A DNA stretch of 64,000 bases from Vallitalea longa (GCF_027923465.1 NZ_BRLB01000007.1:150848-214847), one strand, 5' to 3'. Shown: positions 17,315 to 27,736, numbered from the stretch's first letter. Notes: generated by a model not told the origin, from the letters alone. A program made the numbers and translations.

Positions 17315-19653
17315 TATTTTCCAATCCCTTCTACATATATTTCAGGAACGTCAAAATCTCCACGATCATCCATAATAACAACCATCCTTAATTCTCCATC
17401 ATTACTGATATATTTATCAATATTCTCTTTATTGATGGTTATAGAATCTGTCATTTCTATATAAGATTCATCATTAGCAATTAGATAATATTTGCCCTTA
17501 TCGAATTTCTCACTATATATAGGATTTCGTCTAATCTTTACAAGGGTCATATCCATAGTTTCTGTAGGCATCTGATATGTAAAACTGAATTCTTTATCAT
17601 TTGCATAAGCAATCTCTTCGCTTATAACTCCATTTACTAGAGGTTTAACCATTCCATAATCTAACAATACTGTAGAACCTTTTATGTAATTAACTGTAGC
17701 TAATGAAGTTATCATTGTTTTTTCCTTATTATCTATTTTTCTATTATTAACTTGAAAACCTTTCGCAAAAGTTTCATCTGTAAAACCAACAAACAAAACT
17801 TCATCACTATTAATGCTTTCATATATATACCTTATATAATCTAACATCTCAGCGTTTTGGTACATATCTTTCTTTGCTTCCACTGAATCTGATATACCAC
17901 GTGATATTTCCCAAGCATATCTCCATAGTGAATCATAACTTTTTGGAATTGGTTTTCCTACATTCTTTACTTCACTTTCATTTAAATTATCTATAGTATA
18001 AATCATATTATTAAAATACACTATACAATTTTTAAAATCGAAATCATAATTATTGGTTACTGTACCAGTTAATTCACGTCCATCAGCAGTTAATTGCAAA
18101 TCAATAAGATTAACTTGCGGAACACTTTCAGGTGTTTCAATTTTAAAGCTATTATTGCTCAATACATTTGATTTATAATATTCAATGGTTGAATCAAGTC
18201 CTAGTTCCAAATTATAATAAATAGGGAAATCCCTATACTGAATATCATCTGATGTACTATAAAAATGATTATTCCTCTCTATTATAGGTATCATAGATAG
18301 GCCATCTTCTGATTTCACCCTTAACTTTGACATATTTGTATTTAAGACAGTTCCAAAACTATCTTTCGAACCTCCATCCTCTGAAAAGTTCAGAATATTA
18401 ATGAATTGTGATACGGGTTCTTTTATTCTAGTATTTATTCCAGTCACATACATTATTGCTACAAATAGTATGGATATAACCGGTATGAATACCCACATAT
18501 ATTGTCTTTTGCCTCTTTTCTTAAGAAATATATATAAAATAGGACCTAATATTAAAATGTATATAACAATAATTGTAATTATTTTCCATATTGCTGGATA
18601 TTTAATTTGTGTCATTATCTCTAAAAAATCAGTAGCTCTATTATATGGTGTAGATTCATTAGATACTCTGATTTGCTTATCCATAAATTTTGGTAATAAA
18701 TATAAATTCATAAATTCATTATTATATGTAAATGATTTCATTGGTTCCATACCTAAATCAAAAGTATATAAATCAATATTTCCTTTTCCTTTTTTCACAT
18801 TATATGCTAGTCCATACTCACCATTAGAAACAACCTCCTTTAACGTACTACTATCAAATTCAATTATACTGAGTGGTGTGTTATTTATAACATTTTCATC
18901 TGACTGTTCATTAACAACGTCATATAATATCTTATTATCTGCTTCAATAAGCTCATTTATTGAATCTATACCTATAAAGTCTTCAATTATAGGTATTGTC
19001 TTCGTGTAATTCACTCCTGACCCTATTATTAAGTGTCCACCATCTATTACCCATTCTTTCAGAACCTCTATTTGTTTTTCATTTAACTTTGATAAATTAT
19101 AATTATTGATTATTATAACATCTAATATTTTACTAGCAAAAACATCCTCCGGAAAATTATTCTCATTTAGGTTAACTTTTGTACAAATATCAGAATTAAA
19201 ATAATTCAAATCATCATAATCCTCATCCAATACTCCTAACATCAGATTAGATTCTATTCCTTGATTGAAAGGTAGTGTGAACTTTTTCTCATAAATAACT
19301 TTTTCCTTCTCTTCAAGTATGACTCTTATAATTGCTAAATTTTCATTGACTCTTGGTATTATGAATTTAATATCTTTAGCATTACCTTTTTCACAAGTCA
19401 CTTTCTGTGATAACATCCCATCATTTTCACTATTGACATGATATCTTATTTTCACAATCCCATCAAAATCATCTATATCATTAACTATATTAATATTAAC
19501 AGGCATATCTTTATAAACTTTATAATAGTTATCATATCCATAATTCACATCAATTTTAAAATTATCATTATTCGAAGCATGAACACTAATCCCAATTTCA
19601 GTAAATAGAAAAACTATAAATGTACATATTATTAATCTTATTATCCTCTTCAT
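17314..19653 (-). CDS. Secreted/membrane protein of VWA locus with amidotransferase-like fold
   Basis: 779 residues: N-terminal signal peptide (IRLIICTFIVFLFTEIGISVHA), an extracytoplasmic beta-rich region, a segment with the class I glutamine-amidotransferase-like pattern seen in these loci (DVIIINNYNLSKLNEKQIEVLKEW, then GGHLIIGSG) and, near residues 355-410, two hydrophobic helices (IITIIVIYILILGPILYIFL and VFIPVISILFVAIMYVTG). The C-terminal 350 residues are again soluble. The catalytic cysteine of a real amidotransferase is not visible, so the fold is probably structural. It is 11 bases downstream of the large VWA gene. Confidence 0.75.
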   Translation of the reverse strand: MKRIIRLIICTFIVFLFTEIGISVHASNNDNFKIDVNYGYDNYYKVYKDMPVNINIVNDIDDFDGIVKIRYHVNSENDGMLSQKVTCEKGNAKDIKFIIPRVNENLAIIRVILEEKEKVIYEKKFTLPFNQGIESNLMLGVLDEDYDDLNYFNSDICTKVNLNENNFPEDVFASKILDVIIINNYNLSKLNEKQIEVLKEWVIDGGHLIIGSGVNYTKTIPIIEDFIGIDSINELIEADNKILYDVVNEQSDENVINNTPLSIIEFDSSTLKEVVSNGEYGLAYNVKKGKGNIDLYTFDLGMEPMKSFTYNNEFMNLYLLPKFMDKQIRVSNESTPYNRATDFLEIMTQIKYPAIWKIITIIVIYILILGPILYIFLKKRGKRQYMWVFIPVISILFVAIMYVTGINTRIKEPVSQFINILNFSEDGGSKDSFGTVLNTNMSKLRVKSEDGLSMIPIIERNNHFYSTSDDIQYRDFPIYYNLELGLDSTIEYYKSNVLSNNSFKIETPESVPQVNLIDLQLTADGRELTGTVTNNYDFDFKNCIVYFNNMIYTIDNLNESEVKNVGKPIPKSYDSLWRYAWEISRGISDSVEAKKDMYQNAEMLDYIRYIYESINSDEVLFVGFTDETFAKGFQVNNRKIDNKEKTMITSLATVNYIKGSTVLLDYGMVKPLVNGVISEEIAYANDKEFSFTYQMPTETMDMTLVKIRRNPIYSEKFDKGKYYLIANDESYIEMTDSITINKENIDKYISNDGELRMVVIMDDRGDFDVPEIYVEGIGK

Positions 19654-19664
19654 TTTATTCTCCC

Positions 19665-22418
19665 TTATCTTTTCCTTTTGGTATTTCCAAGTAATTCTGA
19701 AGTATCAATTAAGTTTGATTTTTTGTCATGATTTTTCTTAAGAGGTTTCTTATTAATCTTATCTTTTTTAATATCTTTTTCTATAATAATGGTTTCATTT
19801 TTGTTCTCATTAATCTTATTAACAACCTTTTTATTTTTACTATCTATTCCCTTCCTTAATCTACTTGATAGGTTTGTTAAAGGTAATACTATTTTTTGCA
19901 ATTTAGATACAATATTAAATCTTCTAAAAGCTATATCAATCAACCACATAATAAGTGCAACTATCAATAACCCATTAGTTATCTTCCTACTAGTTTTAAC
20001 TTTATTATCAATATCAGTAAATACCTCTCTAGAATCTTGTATATATCTACCTCCAACCTTTTCTACAAATGTATTGAAAGATTTATTTGTAGTTATCTTA
20101 TATTCTTCCGAATAAGGTATATTAATACCACCTAAACCCGTAGCCACTATTTCATCTTCATGCCTCTGAACTCCTTTTATCATATATGAACCTATTTCTT
20201 CTGGCTCAAAAGTTCCTTGATATACTCCTTTTCTCACAGGTTCCAAATTAACGGTTAATAATTCATTTGAAGGTGATTTCAATTGTACTACTGTATCAAG
20301 TAAAGAGTCATTCACATCAGAATTAAGAGTGATTTCAACTTTTCCATTATCATACGAACTGTTTATCTCTATTGCATCCTCTGAATAATTCTCTATTGTG
20401 TAATTGATTATATTCTGCCAAAACACATTATTTTTATCCCAAGCATTATATGAAGCACTCCATTCACCTGATAAATCTGAACACCAAGAAGCAGTTTTTC
20501 CAAGTCCATACTGCCAAACAGAAAGTATAGGGTCGTTGACAGGACTTGTCAATATAACAGTTGCCGCATCTTTTGGAGAAGTACCTACATAACCTTGTAA
20601 TTGTGGTAAACCCTCATCATATATATTACTTAAAATAGAATGATAAGAATTCATTATAGGAGTGAAAGTCATATTATTTATATAAGTTCTTGAAGCCATA
20701 AATGCTTCTTTTGCAAAGATTCTTGGAATACTTGAACCACTTCTAGTGAAGTACTTTCTTCCTTTGCCAGCAGTAGCTAAATATGATAATAATTTGATAT
20801 CAGCACCTGTTCCTACACCTACTGTTGACAACGTTATTCTATTATCATTCATATTTCTTAGTAAAGAGTCATATCCATTTTGTTCTGCTTGTCCATCAGT
20901 CAACAGTATAATGTGCTTTATTTCTGCTTTCGATTCTATCAATCTATTATAAGCTTCTTGTAAAGAAGGTAGTATAGATGTTCCCCCTCCTTCACTTATA
21001 TTTAATATACTTTCATTAATACTTTTTCTATTGTCCACTGTTTGTATATCAACGACATTAGTAGGTGTATCATCAAATGCAATAACCCCTATTTGATCAT
21101 CATCTTCCAGCACTTCTACCGTTCTTATTGCAGCTTCTTTTGCAAGCCTTAGATTATTACCAGACATACTTCCTGATTTGTCAATAACTAGCATCATAGC
21201 CATCTTAGGTTTATTTTTTATTCCACTCATATCCATATTAACTGGTAATACAGTTTCCAATGGTGTTTTATAGTATCCACCTAAAGCATAAGAGCTTTCC
21301 CCGCCAATAGTTACTAATCCTCCACCAAAGTTCTTAACATAACTTGGTATATTATCTAAAAAAGCATCACTCAAATTATCAGCAGATACATTACACATGA
21401 TGATACTCTTATATTTTAACATATTTTCCAAGTTTATTGGTGCCTGTACACTATTAAGTGTATCATGGCCAAGTCCTATACTCTCAGCTATCTTCACAAT
21501 CTGTAGAGCATCTTTTTCATCATCATTCAATATAAGTATTTTAGGGGTACTCTGAACAAATGTAAATGCAGAATATGTGTTATTTACTGTAAGTTCATCA
21601 ATATCAGGTTCAATCAATAATTCATAATCAACGAATCCCATTTTCTTAGCTATATCATTCATTACATAATTGTTGGAACCTTTCCTTAACATTACATCAT
21701 CTGTAATTACCTTTTCCCCATCTGCTATAACAGTTATTTTACTATTAGTTTCAACTGTAGAGAATATATTCATGTTAATCTGGAATTGTTCACCTAAATT
21801 GACTTTTTGAGGTATATGAAAATTATCTACATACACTTCGTTCGTAACAGTAGAATCTATATTTTTAACTTTTATCTCGATATTTTGATCTTTTATTGAT
21901 TGAACAAGTTTATTTAAGTTTCCTTTATTCGCTTTTCCATCTGTTAGTATAACTATCCTTTTATTCTTTTCTCTAGGCATCAATGCCATACTTTTCAATA
22001 TACCTTGTTCTATATCTGTGTATGATCCATTTACATCTGTCACTAATACATCAGATGTAAAATCTTTAGTCAAGTTAACATCTAGTGTTGAATTTTCCCC
22101 AAATACTACAGAAGCAACACTATCATCTTTTTCTTTATCTTTAACAGCATTCCTAATAAAATCCTTTATACTTTCTTTATTCTTGTACATACTCTCTGAC
22201 ACATCTGATAAAAAGATAGTAGACGTTTCTTTTGATGTTCTGACGATAGATATATCTGCTAAAGCTAATATTAAAAACAGCATTACAATACATCTTATAA
22301 CTGTAATTAAATTCTTCTTTAATTTATTGTTATAATATTTTTTTGATATCATTAATATCAAAAAAACTATCAACGGATATAGTATCAAGACCCATATCCT
22401 TCCAAATTCCAATCTCAT
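19665..22418 (-). CDS. Large VWA-domain membrane protein (Bat-like)
   Basis: About 917 residues. Two N-terminal membrane helices are followed by a degenerate first VWA-like segment (TIFLSDVSESMYKNKESIKDF), an Ig-like part, an amidotransferase-like fold (PKILILNDDEKDALQIV, GGGLVTIGGESSYALGGYY) and an intact VWA domain with MIDAS residues (LVIDKSGSMSGNNL). A last helix (IALIMWLIDIAFRRF-like) leads to a lysine-rich cytoplasmic tail. An in-frame start exists at 22457 inside the upstream gene, but ATG 22418 follows AGAGGTGTAATT, lies 10 bases after that gene's stop and gives the correct N-terminus. Metal-dependent protein contacts outside the membrane are likely. Confidence 0.85.
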   Translation of the reverse strand: MRLEFGRIWVLILYPLIVFLILMISKKYYNNKLKKNLITVIRCIVMLFLILALADISIVRTSKETSTIFLSDVSESMYKNKESIKDFIRNAVKDKEKDDSVASVVFGENSTLDVNLTKDFTSDVLVTDVNGSYTDIEQGILKSMALMPREKNKRIVILTDGKANKGNLNKLVQSIKDQNIEIKVKNIDSTVTNEVYVDNFHIPQKVNLGEQFQINMNIFSTVETNSKITVIADGEKVITDDVMLRKGSNNYVMNDIAKKMGFVDYELLIEPDIDELTVNNTYSAFTFVQSTPKILILNDDEKDALQIVKIAESIGLGHDTLNSVQAPINLENMLKYKSIIMCNVSADNLSDAFLDNIPSYVKNFGGGLVTIGGESSYALGGYYKTPLETVLPVNMDMSGIKNKPKMAMMLVIDKSGSMSGNNLRLAKEAAIRTVEVLEDDDQIGVIAFDDTPTNVVDIQTVDNRKSINESILNISEGGGTSILPSLQEAYNRLIESKAEIKHIILLTDGQAEQNGYDSLLRNMNDNRITLSTVGVGTGADIKLLSYLATAGKGRKYFTRSGSSIPRIFAKEAFMASRTYINNMTFTPIMNSYHSILSNIYDEGLPQLQGYVGTSPKDAATVILTSPVNDPILSVWQYGLGKTASWCSDLSGEWSASYNAWDKNNVFWQNIINYTIENYSEDAIEINSSYDNGKVEITLNSDVNDSLLDTVVQLKSPSNELLTVNLEPVRKGVYQGTFEPEEIGSYMIKGVQRHEDEIVATGLGGINIPYSEEYKITTNKSFNTFVEKVGGRYIQDSREVFTDIDNKVKTSRKITNGLLIVALIMWLIDIAFRRFNIVSKLQKIVLPLTNLSSRLRKGIDSKNKKVVNKINENKNETIIIEKDIKKDKINKKPLKKNHDKKSNLIDTSELLGNTKRKR

Positions 22419-22428
22419 AATTACACCT

Positions 22429-24234
22429 CTAGCCAATAATGTATTTTTTCCATTCATAAAGAATTACAACAATAGCAAGAATGATAAATAAGAATATATA
22501 ATCTGTTTTCTTATTATTATTTATAATTGATTTATGATCAACACTATTTACAAACTCATTTGAATAACTATTAATAGTTGATTCTGAATCGGTATCATAA
22601 TTAATAGTTATATAATCTATTTTTTGTTCCTTATCTTTGTTTTCTTGTATTAATTGATAAACACCCAACTTATTAGTATTATCATAATAAGTTATAGGAT
22701 ACTCTACATTTATTTTGTCTTTATAATTAGTAGGATCTATTAATAATGCTTTTTCCGTGGTACTTAATGGCTCGAAGGATATGCTTTCATTAGCATTATA
22801 ATCATCCAATAATTGAATAGAGTTTCCTAATATATTAGTTAATAAACTATCCATAAGAATAGGGAAACTAACATTAAGTGGTAAATCACTATTATGTATA
22901 TCAAAAGAAACAATACCGAATTTTATACCATTTTTATTTCCCATTGCTATAACACTGTCATCACCAGCATCAGCTATAGATTGCATATAGTCTTTAATAT
23001 TTATCTTATTATATGTTGAAACAATGAATTTTTCATTAATCACATGTTTAGTTATATCATTTTCAACAAAATCTACCATTCTACTGTTATCGTTAAACTC
23101 TGTATCATATAATCCATCAATCTCTGGAATATTAATAAATATGAAACTACCGTCTTTCGGTAATTCATTAGGAATAATGCTGTCGAAAATATATAAATCA
23201 TATTTTTCACTAGAGACATCTCTATTTTTAGATTTGAATAATTCATATTTATTAGATGCTAAAACAGCTTTTTCCATGAAAATGTTTTCTTCTGATACCA
23301 ATAATATTTTTTTGGTATTGTTTTCTTTTAAGGTACTGAATCTTATATTATCTTCTTTTATTAAATCTTTCTCTTTTATTTCTCCATATATATATGAACC
23401 TTCACACACAACATTATCAAATAGAATATTCTTACTTTCATTACCCTGCAATTGTATTTCCTTACCTTTTAATAAGGAATCATTTTCATCAAAAATATCT
23501 AGATGTACGTTAACAGGAGTTTCATATCTATTAGTTATTTTTGCTAGAATTTCATAATTATTTACTGTAAGAAAAGTTGCTAAGCTATCTATACTCACAT
23601 TAGAGCCAATGGAGTTGACTAAATAATTATCTGTATTCCCATTTTCAATGATTTCATCTGTTACAATAGATAATTCATAATCCTCATAGCTATCTGCTAT
23701 AGAATATATAAAATCCATATTATCATTAATTTTTTTAGAACCATATGTTGGTTTTATATTATTAATTGATTTTTTTATAACATCTCTGTCAACAGCATTT
23801 GAAACATCTATATTTACTTCGCTTCCTACAGTAATTATTGTAATTGATGTTCCATCTATTAATCCGTTTATCTTTTTATTTGCAACCTCTTTTGCATAAT
23901 CTAATCTCGTCTTATTTTTATTATACTTGGCATTCATACTTGCACTATTATCTATAACTATAATCTGTGCATTATTAGTCTCGTGTTTTTTATAAAAATA
24001 AGGATTTGCCAATGATAATGTAATGAGTATAACGACAATTATCTGCAATATCATTAATATATTCTTTTTTAACTTCTGCCATGGTGTACTTACCTCATCA
24101 TCTTTTAAAGCCAAATCCCATAAAAAAGTACTGGAAATTTCTTTTCTTTCAAAATTCTGCTTCAAAATATACATTAGTATAACGATTGGAATAAGAAGCA
24201 ACCACAATAAAGCATAAGGATTACTAAACCTCAT
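22429..24234 (-). CDS. BatA/VWA-domain membrane protein
   Basis: 601 residues. N-terminal BatA-type module: SNPYALLWLLLIPIVILMYIL, a short cytoplasmic loop with STPWQKLKKNILMILQ and a second helix. Then a VWA domain with a near-complete MIDAS motif (IIVIDNSASMNAK) and a long beta-rich extracytoplasmic part. The last helix (IFLFIILAIVVILYEWKKY) anchors the C-terminus. It is the second of two VWA proteins in the operon and would interact with the MoxR ATPase and DUF58 protein through its cytoplasmic loops, by analogy with BatA/BatB loci. Confidence 0.87.
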   Translation of the reverse strand: MRFSNPYALLWLLLIPIVILMYILKQNFERKEISSTFLWDLALKDDEVSTPWQKLKKNILMILQIIVVILITLSLANPYFYKKHETNNAQIIVIDNSASMNAKYNKNKTRLDYAKEVANKKINGLIDGTSITIITVGSEVNIDVSNAVDRDVIKKSINNIKPTYGSKKINDNMDFIYSIADSYEDYELSIVTDEIIENGNTDNYLVNSIGSNVSIDSLATFLTVNNYEILAKITNRYETPVNVHLDIFDENDSLLKGKEIQLQGNESKNILFDNVVCEGSYIYGEIKEKDLIKEDNIRFSTLKENNTKKILLVSEENIFMEKAVLASNKYELFKSKNRDVSSEKYDLYIFDSIIPNELPKDGSFIFINIPEIDGLYDTEFNDNSRMVDFVENDITKHVINEKFIVSTYNKINIKDYMQSIADAGDDSVIAMGNKNGIKFGIVSFDIHNSDLPLNVSFPILMDSLLTNILGNSIQLLDDYNANESISFEPLSTTEKALLIDPTNYKDKINVEYPITYYDNTNKLGVYQLIQENKDKEQKIDYITINYDTDSESTINSYSNEFVNSVDHKSIINNNKKTDYIFLFIILAIVVILYEWKKYIIG

Positions 24235-24275
24235 ATTGATTACACATCCTTTTTATTCAACATGTAACATTAATT

Positions 24276-25142
24276 CTATAACATTGTAAAAGTATTGATT
24301 AAATCTTCTAGAATAATCTTTTCAACTGTATCTGATGAATTGATTCTTATATAAGATGCACCGTATTTGTTACAAACGTTATTAATATCATTACTATATT
24401 TTTCTAATTTTTCATTGTATTTTTTTAGTAAGTTAGGAGTCATGATAAGATTTTTTTCTTGTCCAGTTTCACTATCAACCAATTTAAATCTTCCATCTAT
24501 AGTTGGGGCAATCTCTTCTGCTGATAATATATGCAATACCAGTATTTGCTGTTTATTATAAGTTAAGAATTTAATTACATCATCCAACTCATCATTTGTA
24601 AATAAATCCGATAAGATTATACTTATACCGCTACCCCTAAAATGTGATCTTTTCAACTTAACGAAATTAGATTTTTCTGCATCGAATTTTATGTTTTCTA
24701 AGTAATTTATATATTTCATAAAAGAATTTTTACCTTGTCCAAGAAAAATGTTGCTTTCATTTGATACAAGAGGATTTATTAATACTTTATCTAAATTATT
24801 AAGTGCTATATAGGAAAAAACAGCAGCTAACTGCAAAGTTACTCTATTTTTATTATAAAAAGCCATTGACTTACTATTATCTATAAATATGTTAAAAACA
24901 GCTTCTTTTTCTTCCATAAACAATTTTATATATAACTTCTTGAATTTTCCATAAGCATTCCAGTCAATTCTTCTGAAATCATCTGAAGGAACATATTTAC
25001 GATAATCTGAAAATTCAACTGACATCCCCTTAGCTTTTGACTTCCTGCTTCCAGCAGATCCATATGCCGCTGTATTTTTAATACATACTGATAACTTTTC
25101 TAATTTACTCATAAAATCGGATGTAAAAATTTGTTCATTCAT
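24276..25142 (-). CDS. DUF58 domain protein
   Basis: 288 residues, cytoplasmic. It shows the DUF58 hallmark FSDYRKYVPSDDFRRIDWNAYGKFKKLYIKLF in two parts (the SDYRxYxPGDDxRxIDW type motif) and a VWA-like fold with FIDNSKSM. DUF58 proteins are nearly always found next to MoxR ATPases and VWA proteins, as here. They probably serve as an adaptor of the AAA+ chaperone. Start ATG after GTAGAGGTTTATT; 16 bases downstream of the moxR-like gene. Confidence 0.92.
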   Translation of the reverse strand: MNEQIFTSDFMSKLEKLSVCIKNTAAYGSAGSRKSKAKGMSVEFSDYRKYVPSDDFRRIDWNAYGKFKKLYIKLFMEEKEAVFNIFIDNSKSMAFYNKNRVTLQLAAVFSYIALNNLDKVLINPLVSNESNIFLGQGKNSFMKYINYLENIKFDAEKSNFVKLKRSHFRGSGISIILSDLFTNDELDDVIKFLTYNKQQILVLHILSAEEIAPTIDGRFKLVDSETGQEKNLIMTPNLLKKYNEKLEKYSNDINNVCNKYGASYIRINSSDTVEKIILEDLINTFTML

Positions 25143-25158
25143 AATAAACCTCTACTTC

Positions 25159-26148
25159 CTAGACTTTTATTTCATTCAATAACATTCTTATGAATTCGTC
25201 TTCATTAATCCCATCACTAATAGCTTCAAAGTTCAAAAATATTCTATGCCTTAGACAAATAAGAGCGACATACTTAATATCATCAAAAGAAACATTATAC
25301 CTGCCTTCAAGTAAAGCATTAGCTTTCGCCGATTTCAGTATCGCTTGTGCTGCACGTGGACTAGCTCCATATTTGAGATACTTTTTAGTAATCTCAGATG
25401 CATTAGGTAATTCACCATGAGTTGCAACAACTAGTTTTAGAGCATACTCTTTAACATATTTAGCTATAGGAACTTTGTTAATGATATTTCTTATATCAAG
25501 TATATCATTTCCAGATATTATTTTGGAAGGTTCACTATAATTCCCATCTACAGTTAAATCCATAATCTTAGATAGTTCATCCAGATTAGGAAATTCAACC
25601 ATAACTTTGAACATGAATCTATCTAATTGAGCTTCAGGCAATGGATAAGTTCCTTCCATTTCTATTGGATTCTGAGTCGCTAGTACCATAAACGGCTGAG
25701 GTAACTTATATGTATTTTTCCCAACAGTTACTGTCATTTCCTGCATCGCTTCCAACATGGATGATTGAGTCTTAGGCGTAGCCCTATTAATCTCATCAGC
25801 TAATAACAAATTAGCAAATACAGGACCTTGCTGGTATTCAAAATACCCTTTACCATGATTATCTTCTACATACATATTAGTTCCAACAACATCAGCCGGC
25901 ATTAAATCCGGGGTAAATTGTATTCTTGAAAAAGATAGATTCATAACTTTAGCAAGTGTTTTAACAAGCTGAGTCTTTCCAAGACCAGGTACTCCTTCGA
26001 GTAATATATTTCCACCTGTCAAAATTCCTAGAAGAACTTGTCTTATAACATCTTCTTGTCCAACAATTCCTTTGGCAATTTCTTTTTCAACTTTATTTAC
26101 CTTGAGTTTACAGTCTTTTATGGTACTCTCAGTAATTTCCATTATCAT
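25159..26148 (-). CDS. MoxR-family AAA+ ATPase
   Basis: 329 residues, first gene of the operon. Walker A LLEGVPGLGKTQLVKTL (about residues 50-65), Walker B LLLADEINRATPKTQSSML, sensor 1 (FMVLATQNPIEMEGTYPLPEAQLDRF) and the C-terminal lid with ASPRAAQAILKSAKANALLEGR are all typical. MoxR chaperones are thought to insert metals into, or remodel, VWA-domain partners, of which two are encoded downstream. Confidence 0.95.
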   Translation of the reverse strand: MIMEITESTIKDCKLKVNKVEKEIAKGIVGQEDVIRQVLLGILTGGNILLEGVPGLGKTQLVKTLAKVMNLSFSRIQFTPDLMPADVVGTNMYVEDNHGKGYFEYQQGPVFANLLLADEINRATPKTQSSMLEAMQEMTVTVGKNTYKLPQPFMVLATQNPIEMEGTYPLPEAQLDRFMFKVMVEFPNLDELSKIMDLTVDGNYSEPSKIISGNDILDIRNIINKVPIAKYVKEYALKLVVATHGELPNASEITKKYLKYGASPRAAQAILKSAKANALLEGRYNVSFDDIKYVALICLRHRIFLNFEAISDGINEDEFIRMLLNEIKV

Positions 26149-26515
26149 ACCTACTTTCCCAAAATTTTATTTTGTAACTTTATATTAGCGTATAGTCAAA
26201 CATAACCTTTTTTCAATGTATGTATTATCATATTGAGATTCATCTAATATTTTTTCAATAAGATAATTACTTTAAACTAAATTATAACTAACCATCTTAA
26301 ATTCTACATGATTAGCATTAAAATTATACATAAAAATGATTAAAAAACAATTAACTTTTTATTACTAAATTGAACTTATTAATATATATTATACTCTTTT
26401 TCATATTAGAAAACTGAAAAAATCACAATATATTATTCCTTTTTTAAATTCAGAGTAAAATTTTGAACTAATAATTAATACAATATACTAAGAAAAATTT
26501 AATTATTAAAATAAC
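26149..26515. other. AT-rich intergenic region before the moxR operon
   Basis: About 370 bases of very AT-rich sequence between the moxR start and the amidase terminator. No coding frame or stable RNA fold was recognised; it presumably holds the operon promoter. Confidence 0.5.
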
Positions 26516-26543
26516 AAGGTTAACTATTTTTCTAGCCAACCTT
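26516..26543 (-). terminator. Terminator after amidase gene
   Basis: Minus-strand stem AAGGTTGGCTA / TAGTTAACCTT (two G-U pairs) with a GAAAAA loop, followed by GTTATTTTAATAATT. It lies about 70 bases past the amidase stop. Confidence 0.6.
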
Positions 26544-26613
26544 GCTTAATATTCGATTATCACTTTTTAGTATTATTTTTAACATTTGATAATGTTTTTT
26601 TATTAAATATACT

Positions 26614-27561
26614 TTATTCTTTTGGATGTAGCTCTGTCAAGAATTCCATTATACCTTCTGCCACAGATTGAGCTAAATTTTCTAAGAAATCTGCATCAGT
26701 TAATCTCTTAGCATCTTCTAAATTAGTAGCATATCCCATTTCAAATAAGACTGATGTCATAGTAGTCTTTCTAATTACATAATATGCCCTTGTCTTCTGT
26801 TCACGTATTTTAATTTTCTCAATTCCCGTTTTCTCTGTAAATTTAGTAGATATCATTTTAGCTAATTTATCTGCTGTAGTATTATATTCTTCTCCTTTAT
26901 CACAATAATATATATCATATCCATTGGTACTACTGGATTCTTCAAATGCATTAATGTGTAAAGATACAAAAACATCAGCATTACTTTCATTAGCTTTTTT
27001 TACTCTTTCCTCTAACTTAACTTTATATATTTTATCTTCTTGTATTTCATTATAATTTTCTGTTCTTGATGTAACTACATTATAATCATTAGCCTTTAAT
27101 ATCTCAACTACTCTATTGGAAACATCTAAGACAACCTTACTTTCCGTAACATCCAAACCAAATTCTTTAGGGGATGCTGTTCCACAATCAGAGAAGCCAT
27201 GTCCAGGATCAATAAAAACTGTTCCTACTCCACTATATATTGGGTTTTTATCTTTATTGATATTTTCACTTTCATTTTCTTGATTAGTTACTTCTGGTAC
27301 TACTGTTTCATCAACCTTCTTAGCTTTTTTATGTAATATAGTAAAAAGCAAAATTGGTATACATATGACTAGTAATAATATGATACCTGCAATTACTCTA
27401 TTTCTTTTCTTCTTACGATTTGCTATATAAACTTTTTCCCAATGCCTAACAGCTTTAGTACTTACTTCAAGTTTATCAGCAATCTCTTCAACTGTTTTAT
27501 TTCCATTAATGATTAATTTAACATTATTAATCTTAACATTATTATCTATTTTTTTTACCAT
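26614..27561 (-). CDS. Membrane-anchored N-acetylmuramoyl-L-alanine amidase with N-terminal helix-turn-helix
   Basis: 315 residues. Extracytoplasmic Amidase_3 domain (about 110-312) with the zinc ligands in VFIDPGHGFSD, the Glu in VTESKVVLDV, His in VFVSLHINAF and the catalytic Glu in SVLFEMGYATN. It cleaves the bond between MurNAc and L-Ala in peptidoglycan. Ahead of it lies one membrane helix (IAGIILLLVICIPILLF) and, in the cytoplasm, a 45-residue helix-turn-helix (NKTVEEIADKLEVSTKAVRHWEKV) of the kind found in phage terminase small subunits and some regulators. ATG 27561 is preferred over 27570 because AGGATG then sits at a normal distance. Confidence 0.88.
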   Translation of the reverse strand: MVKKIDNNVKINNVKLIINGNKTVEEIADKLEVSTKAVRHWEKVYIANRKKKRNRVIAGIILLLVICIPILLFTILHKKAKKVDETVVPEVTNQENESENINKDKNPIYSGVGTVFIDPGHGFSDCGTASPKEFGLDVTESKVVLDVSNRVVEILKANDYNVVTSRTENYNEIQEDKIYKVKLEERVKKANESNADVFVSLHINAFEESSSTNGYDIYYCDKGEEYNTTADKLAKMISTKFTEKTGIEKIKIREQKTRAYYVIRKTTMTSVLFEMGYATNLEDAKRLTDADFLENLAQSVAEGIMEFLTELHPKE

Positions 27562-27642
27562 CGCTTTCATCCTATTAAATTATTTTCACTTAATATGTCA
27601 TAAAGTGTCAAACGAAACGTCCCAATGTCATATAATGTATTC

Positions 27643-27725
27643 TAAAAAACTTTTCAATTACTTCAATATAATAAAACATTGCCAACATTAGCAATTATAA
27701 CCTATATTTAAATAATCGAAAAGTT
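27643..27725 (-). terminator. Long terminator hairpin after the PLP-enzyme gene
   Basis: Minus strand: AACTTTTCGATTA pairs with TAATTGAAAAGTT across about 50 bases that contain an inner ATTGC/GGCAAT stem; the outer stem is followed by TTTTTTAG. It probably ends the miaB-to-PLP-enzyme transcript. Confidence 0.5.
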
Positions 27726-27736
27726 ATTACTCATTA

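Noticed and set aside
17314..19653. Active glutamine amidotransferase in the VWA locus
   Set aside because: The fold pattern is present but the catalytic Cys-His-Glu set is not seen, so enzymatic function is not claimed.
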